A DNA stretch of 8,890 nt, taken from contig JAURLR010000008.1 in NCBI GenBank assembly GCA_030831135.1, positions 1 to 8,890 on the forward strand. Direction: 5' to 3'. Every line of letters begins with the position of its first letter. The first letter of the stretch is position 1. A program made the translations under genes and the position numbers. This document shows, piece by piece, positions 1 to 6,113 of the stretch. The notes beneath the pieces were generated by a model that saw nothing but the letters and a program-made list of their open reading frames with translations, did not search any database and had not been told where the DNA came from. The DNA is from Alphaproteobacteria bacterium (GTDB taxonomy: Bacteria > Pseudomonadota > Alphaproteobacteria > UBA6615).

Positions 1-560
1 AGAAGGCTCATCCCGATGTCTTCAACGTCCTGTTGCAGGTGCTCGATGATGGCCGCCTGACCGATGGTCAGGGCCGAACGGTCGATTTCAAGAATACGCT
101 GATCATCATGACGTCGAATCTCGGCAGCGACTATCTGGCCAACCAGCCCGATGGCGAGGACAGTTCTCAGGTTCGCGAGCAGGTCATGGATGTGGTGCGC
201 GGCGCCTTCCGGCCCGAGTTCCTCAACCGGCTTGACGAGATCCTGCTGTTCCATCGCCTGACGCGGGAACAGATGTCTGAGATCGTCGAAATCCAGCTCG
301 GTCATCTGCGTGACCTGCTGGAGGATCGGAAGATCACGCTGGAACTGGATGCCGCTGCCACCGAATGGCTGGGCAATGCCGGGTACGACCCGGTCTATGG
401 TGCGCGCCCGCTCAAGCGGGTCATCCAGCGTCATCTGCAGAACCCGTTGGCGTCCCGCATTCTCGAAGGTGAGATCGCTGATGGTGACGTGGTACGCGTG
501 ACCACAGAGGCCGATGGTCTCGTGATCAATGGAGAGGCTGTCCATGTTCGGGCGGCCTGA
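1..560 (+). CDS. clpB: ATP-dependent chaperone ClpB, C-terminal part (5' end outside window)
   Basis: This is the last 185 codons of a Hsp100/ClpB disaggregase, the cytoplasmic AAA+ hexamer that threads aggregated proteins through its pore with DnaK/DnaJ. The frame is open from base 3 (KAHPDVFNVLLQVLDDGRL) with no start in view, so the gene begins upstream. Visible parts are the end of the second nucleotide-binding domain: the strand and sensor-1 segment IIMTSNLGS, the arginine-finger segment FRPEFLNRLDE, and the small C-terminal domain with the sensor-2 motif GARPLKR. The order and spacing match ClpB, and the short tail after the small domain (ending HVRAA) favours ClpB over ClpA or ClpC. 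The stop is TGA at 558-560. A hydrolase gene begins 17 nt later, probably in the same transcript. Nothing looks broken. Confidence 0.96.
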   Translation, partial: KAHPDVFNVLLQVLDDGRLTDGQGRTVDFKNTLIIMTSNLGSDYLANQPDGEDSSQVREQVMDVVRGAFRPEFLNRLDEILLFHRLTREQMSEIVEIQLGHLRDLLEDRKITLELDAAATEWLGNAGYDPVYGARPLKRVIQRHLQNPLASRILEGEIADGDVVRVTTEADGLVINGEAVHVRAA

Positions 561-564
561 CCTG

Positions 565-570
565 AAGGAG
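565..570 (+). promoter_or_regulatory. Ribosome-binding site for the TTG-started hydrolase
   Basis: AAGGAG lies 7 nt before TTG at 578. It decides the start: the next in-frame ATG lies beyond codon 110 and would remove the membrane anchor and the start of the hydrolase fold. Confidence 0.75.
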
Positions 571-577
571 CATAGGG

Positions 578-1636
578 TTGTCTAGGACACCCCGGCGATG
601 GCGCCGCTGGCTGATTGCCGGCGGCGCCATTGTCTTGATACCGCTGTTCTTCGTGCTGGGTGGCTTCGGTTACTTCTTCGGCACGGCAGCCCATCAGCGC
701 CATGAGGTTGTCTTGCCGCCGCCGGGTTTGCCTGATCTGGCGGGTGACCTGTCCGCCGCTTATGGCAAATACACCGAGGACGGAGACCTGTCCGTTGCGT
801 TGATTGACCCGGCCTTTGCCGCCATTCGTTCGCAACTGGAAGGTGTTCGCGTGATCTTTGTGCCGTCCTGGCTGAGTGACTCAGCCGTGCCGTCGGTGGC
901 GCTGGGAAATTCGCTGGGATACATGGCCGGAATCTACAACTGGCTTGATGATGCGGGGCTCGTTGCAGAGATTGCCGATGTGGAAACCGAAGATACGGTT
1001 TCCGCCAATGCCGCGCGCATCGCGGAAATCATGGCGCGCGCGCAGGGGCCGGTCTGCTTTGTCACCCACAGCAAGGGTGGCCTCGACCTTCTGGAATATT
1101 TGCGGACGGCACCCGTATCGGATCGTGACCGGGTACGATGCTGGATTGCCATGCAGGCACCCTTCAAGGGGTCGCCGGTTGCCGACCTTGCCATGGATGT
1201 CGCCGGGCTGCCGGAGGTCGCGAATGTCCTGCTGCAGGCGCTCGGCGGGCGCGGGGAATCCCTGAAGGATCTGACAACCTGGACCCGGACGGATTATCTG
1301 GCGACCCACCACGCCCAGGTTTCGCAGGTCATGGCGCAGATCGATCCGGTCTGTCTGGCGACCTATGTGGCCGATCCGGGGGCCTTCGGGAAGCCGACTT
1401 CATGGAGCTATCCGGCGTTGCTCTGGATGCACGAAGCCGGGGTTCCCAATGATGGTCTGGTGGCTGTGCGGTCTGCGGTTGAAATATGTCCGCGCGTGCT
1501 CATTCTTGAAGGGCTCGATCACACCGGGGTCGTAGCCCCCGGGGTTGTCGCGCCCATCGACCAGACCGCTTTGATGAAGGCGCTTCTGGTCCTTGCGCTG
1601 CAACAAACGCAGACCCCAAAAATAATTCGGGAATAA
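578..1636 (+). CDS. Membrane-anchored or exported alpha/beta hydrolase, lipase-like
   Basis: This 352-residue protein starts at TTG with a good Shine-Dalgarno. The N-terminus is a basic cluster (RTPRRWRRW) followed by a hydrophobic segment at about residues 11-35. It is either a signal anchor or a signal peptide, with a possible cleavage site near GTAA, so the catalytic domain should lie outside the cytoplasm. A likely catalytic triad is visible: nucleophile Ser165 in THSKGG, Asp292 in NDGLV and His315 in LDHTG. The NDGLV and DHTG pair resembles the acid and histidine motifs of true bacterial lipases, and THSKGG replaces the usual GHSQGG. The strand VRVIFVPSW (90-98) is the expected first core strand. 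An esterase or lipase acting on an envelope or external ester is the best guess; the substrate is unknown. It follows clpB by 17 nt, so stress induction by read-through is plausible. Confidence 0.82.
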   Translation: MSRTPRRWRRWLIAGGAIVLIPLFFVLGGFGYFFGTAAHQRHEVVLPPPGLPDLAGDLSAAYGKYTEDGDLSVALIDPAFAAIRSQLEGVRVIFVPSWLSDSAVPSVALGNSLGYMAGIYNWLDDAGLVAEIADVETEDTVSANAARIAEIMARAQGPVCFVTHSKGGLDLLEYLRTAPVSDRDRVRCWIAMQAPFKGSPVADLAMDVAGLPEVANVLLQALGGRGESLKDLTTWTRTDYLATHHAQVSQVMAQIDPVCLATYVADPGAFGKPTSWSYPALLWMHEAGVPNDGLVAVRSAVEICPRVLILEGLDHTGVVAPGVVAPIDQTALMKALLVLALQQTQTPKIIRE

Positions 1637-1654
1637 AGCTCGCCCCAGCCTGTT
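1630..1654 (+). promoter_or_regulatory. Possible ECF-type promoter for the sigma-factor leader
   Basis: GGAAT at 1630-1634 and TGTT at 1651-1654 are separated by 16 nt. This resembles the alphaproteobacterial ECF promoter form GGAAC-N16/17-CGTT, with one mismatch in each box. It overlaps the stop codon of the hydrolase gene. Transcription would begin near 1660 and carry all the hairpins of the leader. A chance match is quite possible, and the sigma factor here need not use this consensus. Confidence 0.2.
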
Positions 1655-1679
1655 CCTGAGGGGCCTAGGCAAGTAGGCG

Positions 1680-1749
1680 GTCGGATGATCGCGCGGGGCG
1701 AATGGCTGGTGCGCAAGCGCCGACCATTCGCAATACGCGGTCATCCGGC
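1680..1749 (+). other. 70-nt extended hairpin with GCAA tetraloop, candidate structured RNA
   Basis: Bases 1698-1712 pair with 1717-1731 (15 positions, one C-A mismatch) around the loop GCAA at 1713-1716. Outside a 4x4 internal loop (1694-1697 against 1732-1735), bases 1680-1693 pair with 1736-1749 (14 positions, none mismatched). The four non-Watson-Crick pairs other than the mismatch (1681-1748, 1689-1740, 1707-1722, 1710-1719) are all U-G when read as plus-strand RNA. On the minus strand they would be A-C mismatches. This, with the GNRA tetraloop, favours a plus-strand RNA structure over a DNA palindrome. I recognise no known RNA family; the conserved core of signal-recognition-particle RNA is absent. 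It could instead be a dispersed palindromic repeat. Confidence 0.6.
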
Positions 1750-1814
1750 GATTTCTGCCGGAGGTGACGGGTGCAAATGTCGAATTGTCTGGCTCAGCCC
1801 TTGTCAAACCGCGT

Positions 1815-1837
1815 GCAGGCCGCTCATCCTTGCCTGC
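1815..1837 (+). other. Small inverted repeat in the sigma-factor leader
   Basis: GCAGGC at 1815-1820 is the exact reverse complement of GCCTGC at 1832-1837, with an 11-nt loop. A U-G pair can be added at 1814-1838. Alone it is weak and could arise by chance in GC-rich DNA. It lies between the two larger stems and may be part of the same fold. Confidence 0.3.
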
Positions 1838-1851
1838 GAAAACCCCCGATC

Positions 1852-1893
1852 GGCTGCAGCGACGGATTATCCCCGAATTTCGTCGCTGCCGTC
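1852..1893 (+). other. Long stem-loop just upstream of the sigma-factor ribosome-binding site
   Basis: GCAGCGACG (1856-1864) and CGTCGCTGC (1881-1889) form a perfect 9-bp inverted repeat. The stem grows inward by G1865-U1880 and A1866-U1879. Past a single mismatch (1855/1890) it grows outward by 1852-1854 with 1891-1893, giving 15 positions and a 12-nt loop (1867-1878). Both wobbles (1853-1892 and 1865-1880) are G-U only on the plus strand. The stem ends at 1893, 8 nt before GGAG at 1902, so it does not cover the ribosome-binding site but lies against the 30S landing area. Translational control or transcript stabilisation is possible. No T-tract follows, so it is not a terminator. Confidence 0.55.
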
Positions 1894-1901
1894 ATTGGCG
1901 T

Positions 1902-1905
1902 GGAG
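1902..1905 (+). promoter_or_regulatory. Ribosome-binding site that sets the sigma-factor start
   Basis: GGAG lies 6 nt before ATG at 1912. This supports starting at MARTSFDLVEPYIP rather than at an in-frame ATG at 1771, which would add 47 residues unlike any sigma factor and translate through the second stem-loop. Confidence 0.75.
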
Positions 1906-1911
1906 TATGGA

Positions 1912-2427
1912 ATGGCGCGCACTTCGTTCGACCTGGTCGAACCGTATATCCCCAGTCTTCGGCGTTACGCGCTTGTTCTGTTGCGTTACGACGAGCAGCG
2001 CGCCGATGATCTGGTTCAGGATTGCCTCTTGCGCGCGCTCTCCCGCTGGCATTTGTGGCGTCATCCCGGGAACCTTCGGGGCTGGCTTTTTACGATCCTG
2101 CACAACATTTACGTGAACGATGTGGCACGGGCGGCATCGCGACCCGATGTGGTGGAGATACAGGATTACTTTCCGGCGATGGCTGTGCCCGCCAATCAGA
2201 CCCACAGCATTCAATTGAAAGAGGCTGTGCGGGCTATTCAGGGACTGCCGGACACGCAACGCCAGACACTGTTGCTGGTGACGATGGAAGGTTTTAGCTA
2301 CGACGAGACGGCTGAAATTACAGGTGTTCCGATCGGAACGGTGATGTCGAGACTGTCGCGCGCGCGCGACAAGGTGCGCGAAGAGGTGTCGGGGGAAGAC
2401 CGAACGCGCGGACGGAGTGCAACGTGA
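1912..2427 (+). CDS. RNA polymerase ECF sigma factor (sigma-70 family)
   Basis: This 171-residue protein has the two-domain plan of extracytoplasmic-function sigma factors. Region 2 covers about residues 10-75, including ADDLVQDCLLRALSRWHLWR and the -10-recognising stretch NLRGWLFTILHN. A linker follows, then region 4 at about 102-155 with the helix-turn-helix YDETAEITGVPIGTVMSRLS, which reads the -35 box. Length and motif order are normal. Its stop overlaps the GTG start of a membrane anti-sigma gene, so the two should be made in near-equal amounts and the sigma factor held at the membrane until a signal arrives. No PhyR or NepR gene is in the window, so there is no reason to call it the EcfG general-stress factor. 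The 5' leader is long and structured. I cannot name its regulon. Confidence 0.93.
   Translation: MARTSFDLVEPYIPSLRRYALVLLRYDEQRADDLVQDCLLRALSRWHLWRHPGNLRGWLFTILHNIYVNDVARAASRPDVVEIQDYFPAMAVPANQTHSIQLKEAVRAIQGLPDTQRQTLLLVTMEGFSYDETAEITGVPIGTVMSRLSRARDKVREEVSGEDRTRGRSAT
2413..2417 (+). promoter_or_regulatory. Ribosome-binding site for the anti-sigma gene inside the sigma gene
   Basis: CGGAG ends 6 nt before GTG at 2424. The next in-frame ATG (2436) has an AAGGA only 1 nt away, too close to work, so GTG is the better start. Confidence 0.6.
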
Positions 2428-3194
2428 GCAAGGATATGAACGAACCACGTGAAGATGAAATTCAGGCACTGGTCGATGACCGGCTTGACCCCACCCGCCG
2501 GACCGAGATCGAGAACTGGCTGGTTTTGAACCCGGACGCTGCGGCGCGGGTTGCCGATCTGCGGGCGCAGCGCGTTACTGTGCAGCAGGCCTTTGACGGC
2601 CTTCTGGACCGTCCTGTACCCGCGCGATTCCGGAACATCGGTGCCGCACAGGCCACAGGTGTCGGCCCGGTCTGGCGCATGGCGGCGATGGTCACACTCG
2701 TGGTGATGGGCGCGGTGGGCGGGTGGTTTGCCAATGAGGCGCTGGCCCCGGACGAGGCGGTCACGACGGCCTTCACACGGGATGCCGTGCGCGCGCACAG
2801 CCTCTATGTGGGTGAGAAACGCCATGCCGTTGAAGTGAATGCCACAGAGGAGAAACACCTCGTGGCGTGGCTGTCCCGGCGGTTGCAGAACGAACTTGTT
2901 GCGCCTGATCTTTCAGAACAGGGCTATCAGCTTGTCGGCGGGCGGCTGCTGCCGGCCAGCGTTGCGGGACCGGCCGCGCAGTTCATGTACGAGACCGAAG
3001 CGGGTGAGCGGATCACGATCTATATCGAACAGGACCAGTCCGGGCGCGGGAACGATTTCAGGTTCACCGCCTATGACGGGGTATCTGCTTTCTGGTGGAA
3101 GGACGGGCCACTGGCATATGTCCTGATCGGCACGAGCGAACGCGCGGAGTTGCTCGCGCTGGCCCAGACGACGCGGCGGCAATTTACTCCGTAA
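2424..3194 (+). CDS. Membrane-spanning anti-sigma factor (RsiW/COG5662-like)
   Basis: This 256-residue protein should bind and silence the sigma factor encoded directly upstream. The cytoplasmic part (1-84) begins with the typical anti-sigma helix pattern, DEIQALVDDRLDPTRRTEIE followed by NPDAAARVADLRAQR. A single hydrophobic segment at about 85-103 (VWRMAAMVTLVVMGAVGGWF) crosses the inner membrane. The periplasmic domain (104-256) has the patterns HAVEVNATEEKHLVAWLSRRL, GGRLLPAS and AAQFMYE, seen in anti-sigma proteins of this type across Proteobacteria. The N-terminal domain has no cysteine, so the HxxxCxxC zinc site of ZAS anti-sigma factors is missing and direct zinc-thiol redox sensing is unlikely. 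The GTG start overlaps the sigma stop as GTGA. The 3' end overlaps the convergent M23 gene by 11 bp. Confidence 0.88.
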   Translation: MSKDMNEPREDEIQALVDDRLDPTRRTEIENWLVLNPDAAARVADLRAQRVTVQQAFDGLLDRPVPARFRNIGAAQATGVGPVWRMAAMVTLVVMGAVGGWFANEALAPDEAVTTAFTRDAVRAHSLYVGEKRHAVEVNATEEKHLVAWLSRRLQNELVAPDLSEQGYQLVGGRLLPASVAGPAAQFMYETEAGERITIYIEQDQSGRGNDFRFTAYDGVSAFWWKDGPLAYVLIGTSERAELLALAQTTRRQFTP

Positions 3195-4683
3195 GCGGCG
3201 CGGCGTCGGAATCGCGACCGTTCGCGTTTTTCGCAACCAGATCGGGCTGGCCCAGTCCGTCAAATTTGGTGTCGATGATGTCCCGATGCGCGAGAAAGGC
3301 CCCCAGCCTGTCGCCTTTGAGTTTTTCTCCGCTGGGCAGCTTCAATCCCAGAGGGTTGATGGCCTTGCCGTCACGATGAATCTCATAATGCAGATGCGGT
3401 CCGGTGGACCGTCCGGTGGTTCCCACATAGCCGATGACCTGCCCCTGACGCACGCGTGTCCCCTTGCGGACACCTCGGGCAAATCCGTTGAGATGGGCAT
3501 AGGCGGTCGAGTAGGTGCCGTTGTGGCGAATCTTGACGTAGTTGCCGAAGCTGCTGAACGGTCCGGCACGTTCGATGGTTCCGTCACCGGCCGCATAGAT
3601 CGGTGTGCCGCGCGGTGCGGCAAAGTCCACACCGGCATGCAGGCGTGTATAGCCGAGAATCGGATGCTTCCGGTTGCCGAAGCGTGACGACAGGCGTGCG
3701 CCATCAATCGGCGTCTTCATGAGGGCCTTGCGAACGCCTTCGCCTTTTTCATTGAAGTAGTCGATATCGCCCTGCGAGTTTTCAAAGCGGTAGAGCGGCA
3801 GGTCCGTGCCGCGCAGGGAGAGCTTGGCGTAGTGGATGGCACCATTGCCCACGGGTTCCCCGTGCGTGTTGCGCTGGACATCAAACAGCACCTCGAATTT
3901 GTCGTCGCGCCAAATGTCGCGCTGGAAATCCACGTCGAAGCTGAAAATGCGGACCATTTCGATCAGAACGGAGACCGGCACGCCGGCCTCGGTAGCGTTC
4001 ACGAACAGACTGGAATCGATATTGCCAGCCACGCGAATAGTCTCTGTTTCCAGAGGCACAATCACTTCGCGCGCGACAAAGCCGCCATCCTCATTACGGT
4101 CCACGAGGACTTCGCGGTCATAGGAAATCGGAAGTTTCAGGCCGGAGAGAACGTAGTCCAGGGAATCAAAATCCCCGTAGCCGCTGCCAGACCCTGCTTC
4201 GCCGACCGGACCAAGGGTCACCTGCAACTCGTCTCCCACTCGTAGGTCCCGGCGTGGATCATAAACGCCCTGCAGGGACTGGATGGCCACATGAGCGTCA
4301 AATCGTTCGGCACCAGCGCGCACCAGAACATCCATCAGATTGTCGCCGCTTTCGATTTCAACCAGCTCGATCCGTGGTTCGGGCGCTTTGGGTTCTGCAA
4401 TCTCCTGAGGAACAGGGGGTATGTCCGCATCGGATGTCAGCGTGGCTTCGGTTTCAACCGTGGCCGTCCGTGTATCATCCTGAGGTGCTGGGGTGATGCC
4501 GATCAGATAGGCAATTGCGGGGAGCAAGACAAGGACAGCTCCGGCGACAATGACATGCGATTTTCTGAATTTCTCAACCTGCAAGACTGCAACCCTCTGG
4601 TCCGAATCAAACGTCGGCGGAATCAAGAGCTCCGACCCACCGACATTCGGCAGAAGATGCGTCACGCCCCGATCACGTGTCAA
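3184..4683 (-). CDS. M23-family peptidoglycan DD-endopeptidase, MepM-like
   Basis: A protein of up to 499 residues that should cut peptide cross-links in the wall from the periplasm. A hydrophobic segment at about 43-63 anchors it, followed by a Pro/Glu-rich linker. An OapA/LysM-like domain (about 105-157, IESGDNLMDVLVRAG to RVGDELQVTL) comes next, then the middle domain typical of MepM relatives (about 225-300), then the LytM/M23 domain (about 330-445). The site looks intact: zinc ligands His349 and Asp353 (HAGVDF) and His432 (HLHYE), with catalytic His397 (AYAHL) and His430. The start is uncertain. TTG at 4683 gives the longest frame but has no Shine-Dalgarno. TTG at 4626 (GGAG 3 nt before) and TTG at 4584 (AGAGG 9 nt before) also keep the anchor. 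It lies 51 nt behind the MATE gene and may share its transcript. Confidence 0.9.
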   Translation of the reverse strand: MTRDRGVTHLLPNVGGSELLIPPTFDSDQRVAVLQVEKFRKSHVIVAGAVLVLLPAIAYLIGITPAPQDDTRTATVETEATLTSDADIPPVPQEIAEPKAPEPRIELVEIESGDNLMDVLVRAGAERFDAHVAIQSLQGVYDPRRDLRVGDELQVTLGPVGEAGSGSGYGDFDSLDYVLSGLKLPISYDREVLVDRNEDGGFVAREVIVPLETETIRVAGNIDSSLFVNATEAGVPVSVLIEMVRIFSFDVDFQRDIWRDDKFEVLFDVQRNTHGEPVGNGAIHYAKLSLRGTDLPLYRFENSQGDIDYFNEKGEGVRKALMKTPIDGARLSSRFGNRKHPILGYTRLHAGVDFAAPRGTPIYAAGDGTIERAGPFSSFGNYVKIRHNGTYSTAYAHLNGFARGVRKGTRVRQGQVIGYVGTTGRSTGPHLHYEIHRDGKAINPLGLKLPSGEKLKGDRLGAFLAHRDIIDTKFDGLGQPDLVAKNANGRDSDAAPLTE

Positions 4684-4734
4684 CCGGCGAAAAAGCCTGT
4701 CGAATGAATAATTCGCAGTAGTATCAGCGGCTTG

Positions 4735-6090
4735 TTATGGAGCTTCCAGCATGCGCGCGACGCGCGGATAGAACGCGGCCAGTGTCAGCGCGCGCACCAC
4801 CATGAACAGCATGACTGAAGCCCAAAGGCCGTGATTTCCAAGCAAATCGGGAAGAGTGAACATGGAAACGGTGTAGATCGCGACCGAAACGATCATGGCG
4901 TTTCGCATCTCGGCTGCCCGGGTGGCACCGATGAAGATGCCATCCAGTTGGTAGGCCCAGACCGACAGGATAGGCGACAGGGTCATCCAGATCAGATAGT
5001 CGCCCGCGAAATCGCGTAATTCCGGGATATCGGTCAGCAAAGCCAGCAGGTTTGCACCGAACAGGCCGTAAATCAGCGAATACCCCACGGCCACCCCGGC
5101 GGCCATGACGGTGGCGGCAATCACGGTCTTGCGCAGGGCATCGCGGTTTTTCGCGCCGACAGCCTCTCCGACCAGCGCGGAGGTCGCATGGGCGAATCCG
5201 TCCAGGCCGTGGGCCAGGAAAGACTGGAAGTTCATCAACAGGGCGTTTGCGGCCAGAACGGTGGTGCCGAGGCGCGCGCCCATCCAGGTCAGCAGCGACC
5301 AGGCGAAGATCATTGCCAGCGTGCGCAGGAAAATGTCACGGCTGACCCGGAACAGCGCGCCCAGTTCGGCAAGGTCGAGGATCCGGTTGCGCGACCAGAG
5401 TCCGGGAATTTTTTTCAGCCGGATGCCGATCAGTGCCAGTCCGAGAAACGCGCCGGTGTATTGGGCAATGGCGGTTGCCAGTGCAACACCCTCGACGTCC
5501 CAGCCAAGTTCCACGACAAACCAGATATCAAGCGTGGCATTCAGACCATTGATGACGATCTGGATGGCCAGCGCGGCGCGGGCATATTGCATGCCAAGCA
5601 GCCAGCCAAGCACGGCGTAGTTGGCCAGGGTTGCCGGTGCCCCCCAGATGCGGGTGTCGAAATACCTTCCGGCCAGAGATTCCACATCCGGTGCGGCCTC
5701 CAGAAGACCCATCGCGCCCAGCCGCAGAGGAAACTGCGCGACCATGAGAACGACGGCGGCCATCAGCCCGACGAGGAGCGCGCGAGCCAGAATGGCGCGA
5801 ATTTCATCGCCATCCTTGCGGCCACGCGCCTGCGCCACGAATCCCGTCGTACCCATGCGCAGGAAGCCGAAGCCCCAGTACAGGAAGGAAAAGATCATGG
5901 CGCCGACCGCCACACCGCCGACATAGGCCGGGTCGGGCAAATGTCCCATCACCGCCGTATCGACTGCGCCCAGCATGGGGACGGTCAGGTTCGACAGGAT
6001 CGTGGGCCAGGACAGTGCCCAGATGCGGTTGTAGGGACCGTGACGAAGGCCGCTTCGGGTTTCGCTCTCGGATGATGTGCCGGGGCCCAT
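4735..6090 (-). CDS. dinF: DinF-like MATE family efflux transporter
   Basis: A 451-residue, highly hydrophobic inner-membrane protein with the length and repeat plan of the 12-helix MATE exporters, which expel organic cations or drugs in exchange for H+ or Na+. It follows the DinF branch closely: TVPMLGAVDTAVMGHL (about 36-51) with the branch aspartate Asp44, YVGGVAVGA, FLRMGTTGFVAQARG, then LDGIFIGATRAAEMRN (about 382-397) and LGNHGLWAS near the end. The ATG at 6090 has no clear Shine-Dalgarno, but it sits 23 nt behind the stop of the GGT-family gene, so translation may be coupled within an operon. The first 20 residues are polar and variable. Substrate cannot be read from sequence. E. coli dinF belongs to the lexA operon; here the neighbours differ and I saw no obvious SOS box. 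Confidence 0.93.
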   Translation of the reverse strand: MGPGTSSESETRSGLRHGPYNRIWALSWPTILSNLTVPMLGAVDTAVMGHLPDPAYVGGVAVGAMIFSFLYWGFGFLRMGTTGFVAQARGRKDGDEIRAILARALLVGLMAAVVLMVAQFPLRLGAMGLLEAAPDVESLAGRYFDTRIWGAPATLANYAVLGWLLGMQYARAALAIQIVINGLNATLDIWFVVELGWDVEGVALATAIAQYTGAFLGLALIGIRLKKIPGLWSRNRILDLAELGALFRVSRDIFLRTLAMIFAWSLLTWMGARLGTTVLAANALLMNFQSFLAHGLDGFAHATSALVGEAVGAKNRDALRKTVIAATVMAAGVAVGYSLIYGLFGANLLALLTDIPELRDFAGDYLIWMTLSPILSVWAYQLDGIFIGATRAAEMRNAMIVSVAIYTVSMFTLPDLLGNHGLWASVMLFMVVRALTLAAFYPRVARMLEAP

Positions 6091-6113
6091 GAGACGTCGC
6101 CGGGCCGGGCCGT

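Larger units (their letters stand above)
1637..1911 (+). other. 275-nt structured non-coding leader upstream of the ECF sigma gene
   Basis: No convincing gene lies between the hydrolase stop and the sigma-factor start. Upstream in-frame starts for the sigma gene and the overlapping frames give protein with no family resemblance. The stretch is dense in inverted repeats: an extended hairpin (1680-1749), a small one (1815-1837) and a long stem (1852-1893), plus a weak GC-rich dyad (1642-1664) and a 5-bp dyad (1745-1749 with 1757-1761) that would compete with the base of the large hairpin. No run of T follows any of them, so none is a canonical intrinsic terminator. The stretch may be a long 5' leader, a small RNA gene, or a 3' end of the clpB operon followed by a short leader. 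Confidence 0.6.

Noticed and set aside
1642..1664. GCCCC/GGGGC dyad after the hydrolase gene as an intrinsic terminator
   Set aside because: Only five paired bases with a 13-nt loop and no T-tract after it.
1680..1749. Signal-recognition-particle RNA or tRNA as the identity of the large hairpin
   Set aside because: The conserved SRP core around the tetraloop is absent, and there is no cloverleaf or CCA-like end.
2354..2371. Perfect 18-bp palindrome with six CG repeats, a possible Z-DNA or hairpin element
   Set aside because: It lies in the sigma-factor recognition helix and encodes SRARD with common GC-rich codons, so coding explains it.
4701..4715. CGAAT/ATTCG dyad between the MATE and M23 genes, followed on the minus strand by five T as a terminator
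   Set aside because: The stem is only 5 bp and AT-rich, and the T run begins 6 nt away, so it is too weak to call.
5188..6075. 295-codon open frame on the plus strand opposite the MATE gene
   Set aside because: Antisense shadow of a high-GC gene; glutamine- and histidine-rich with no domain.
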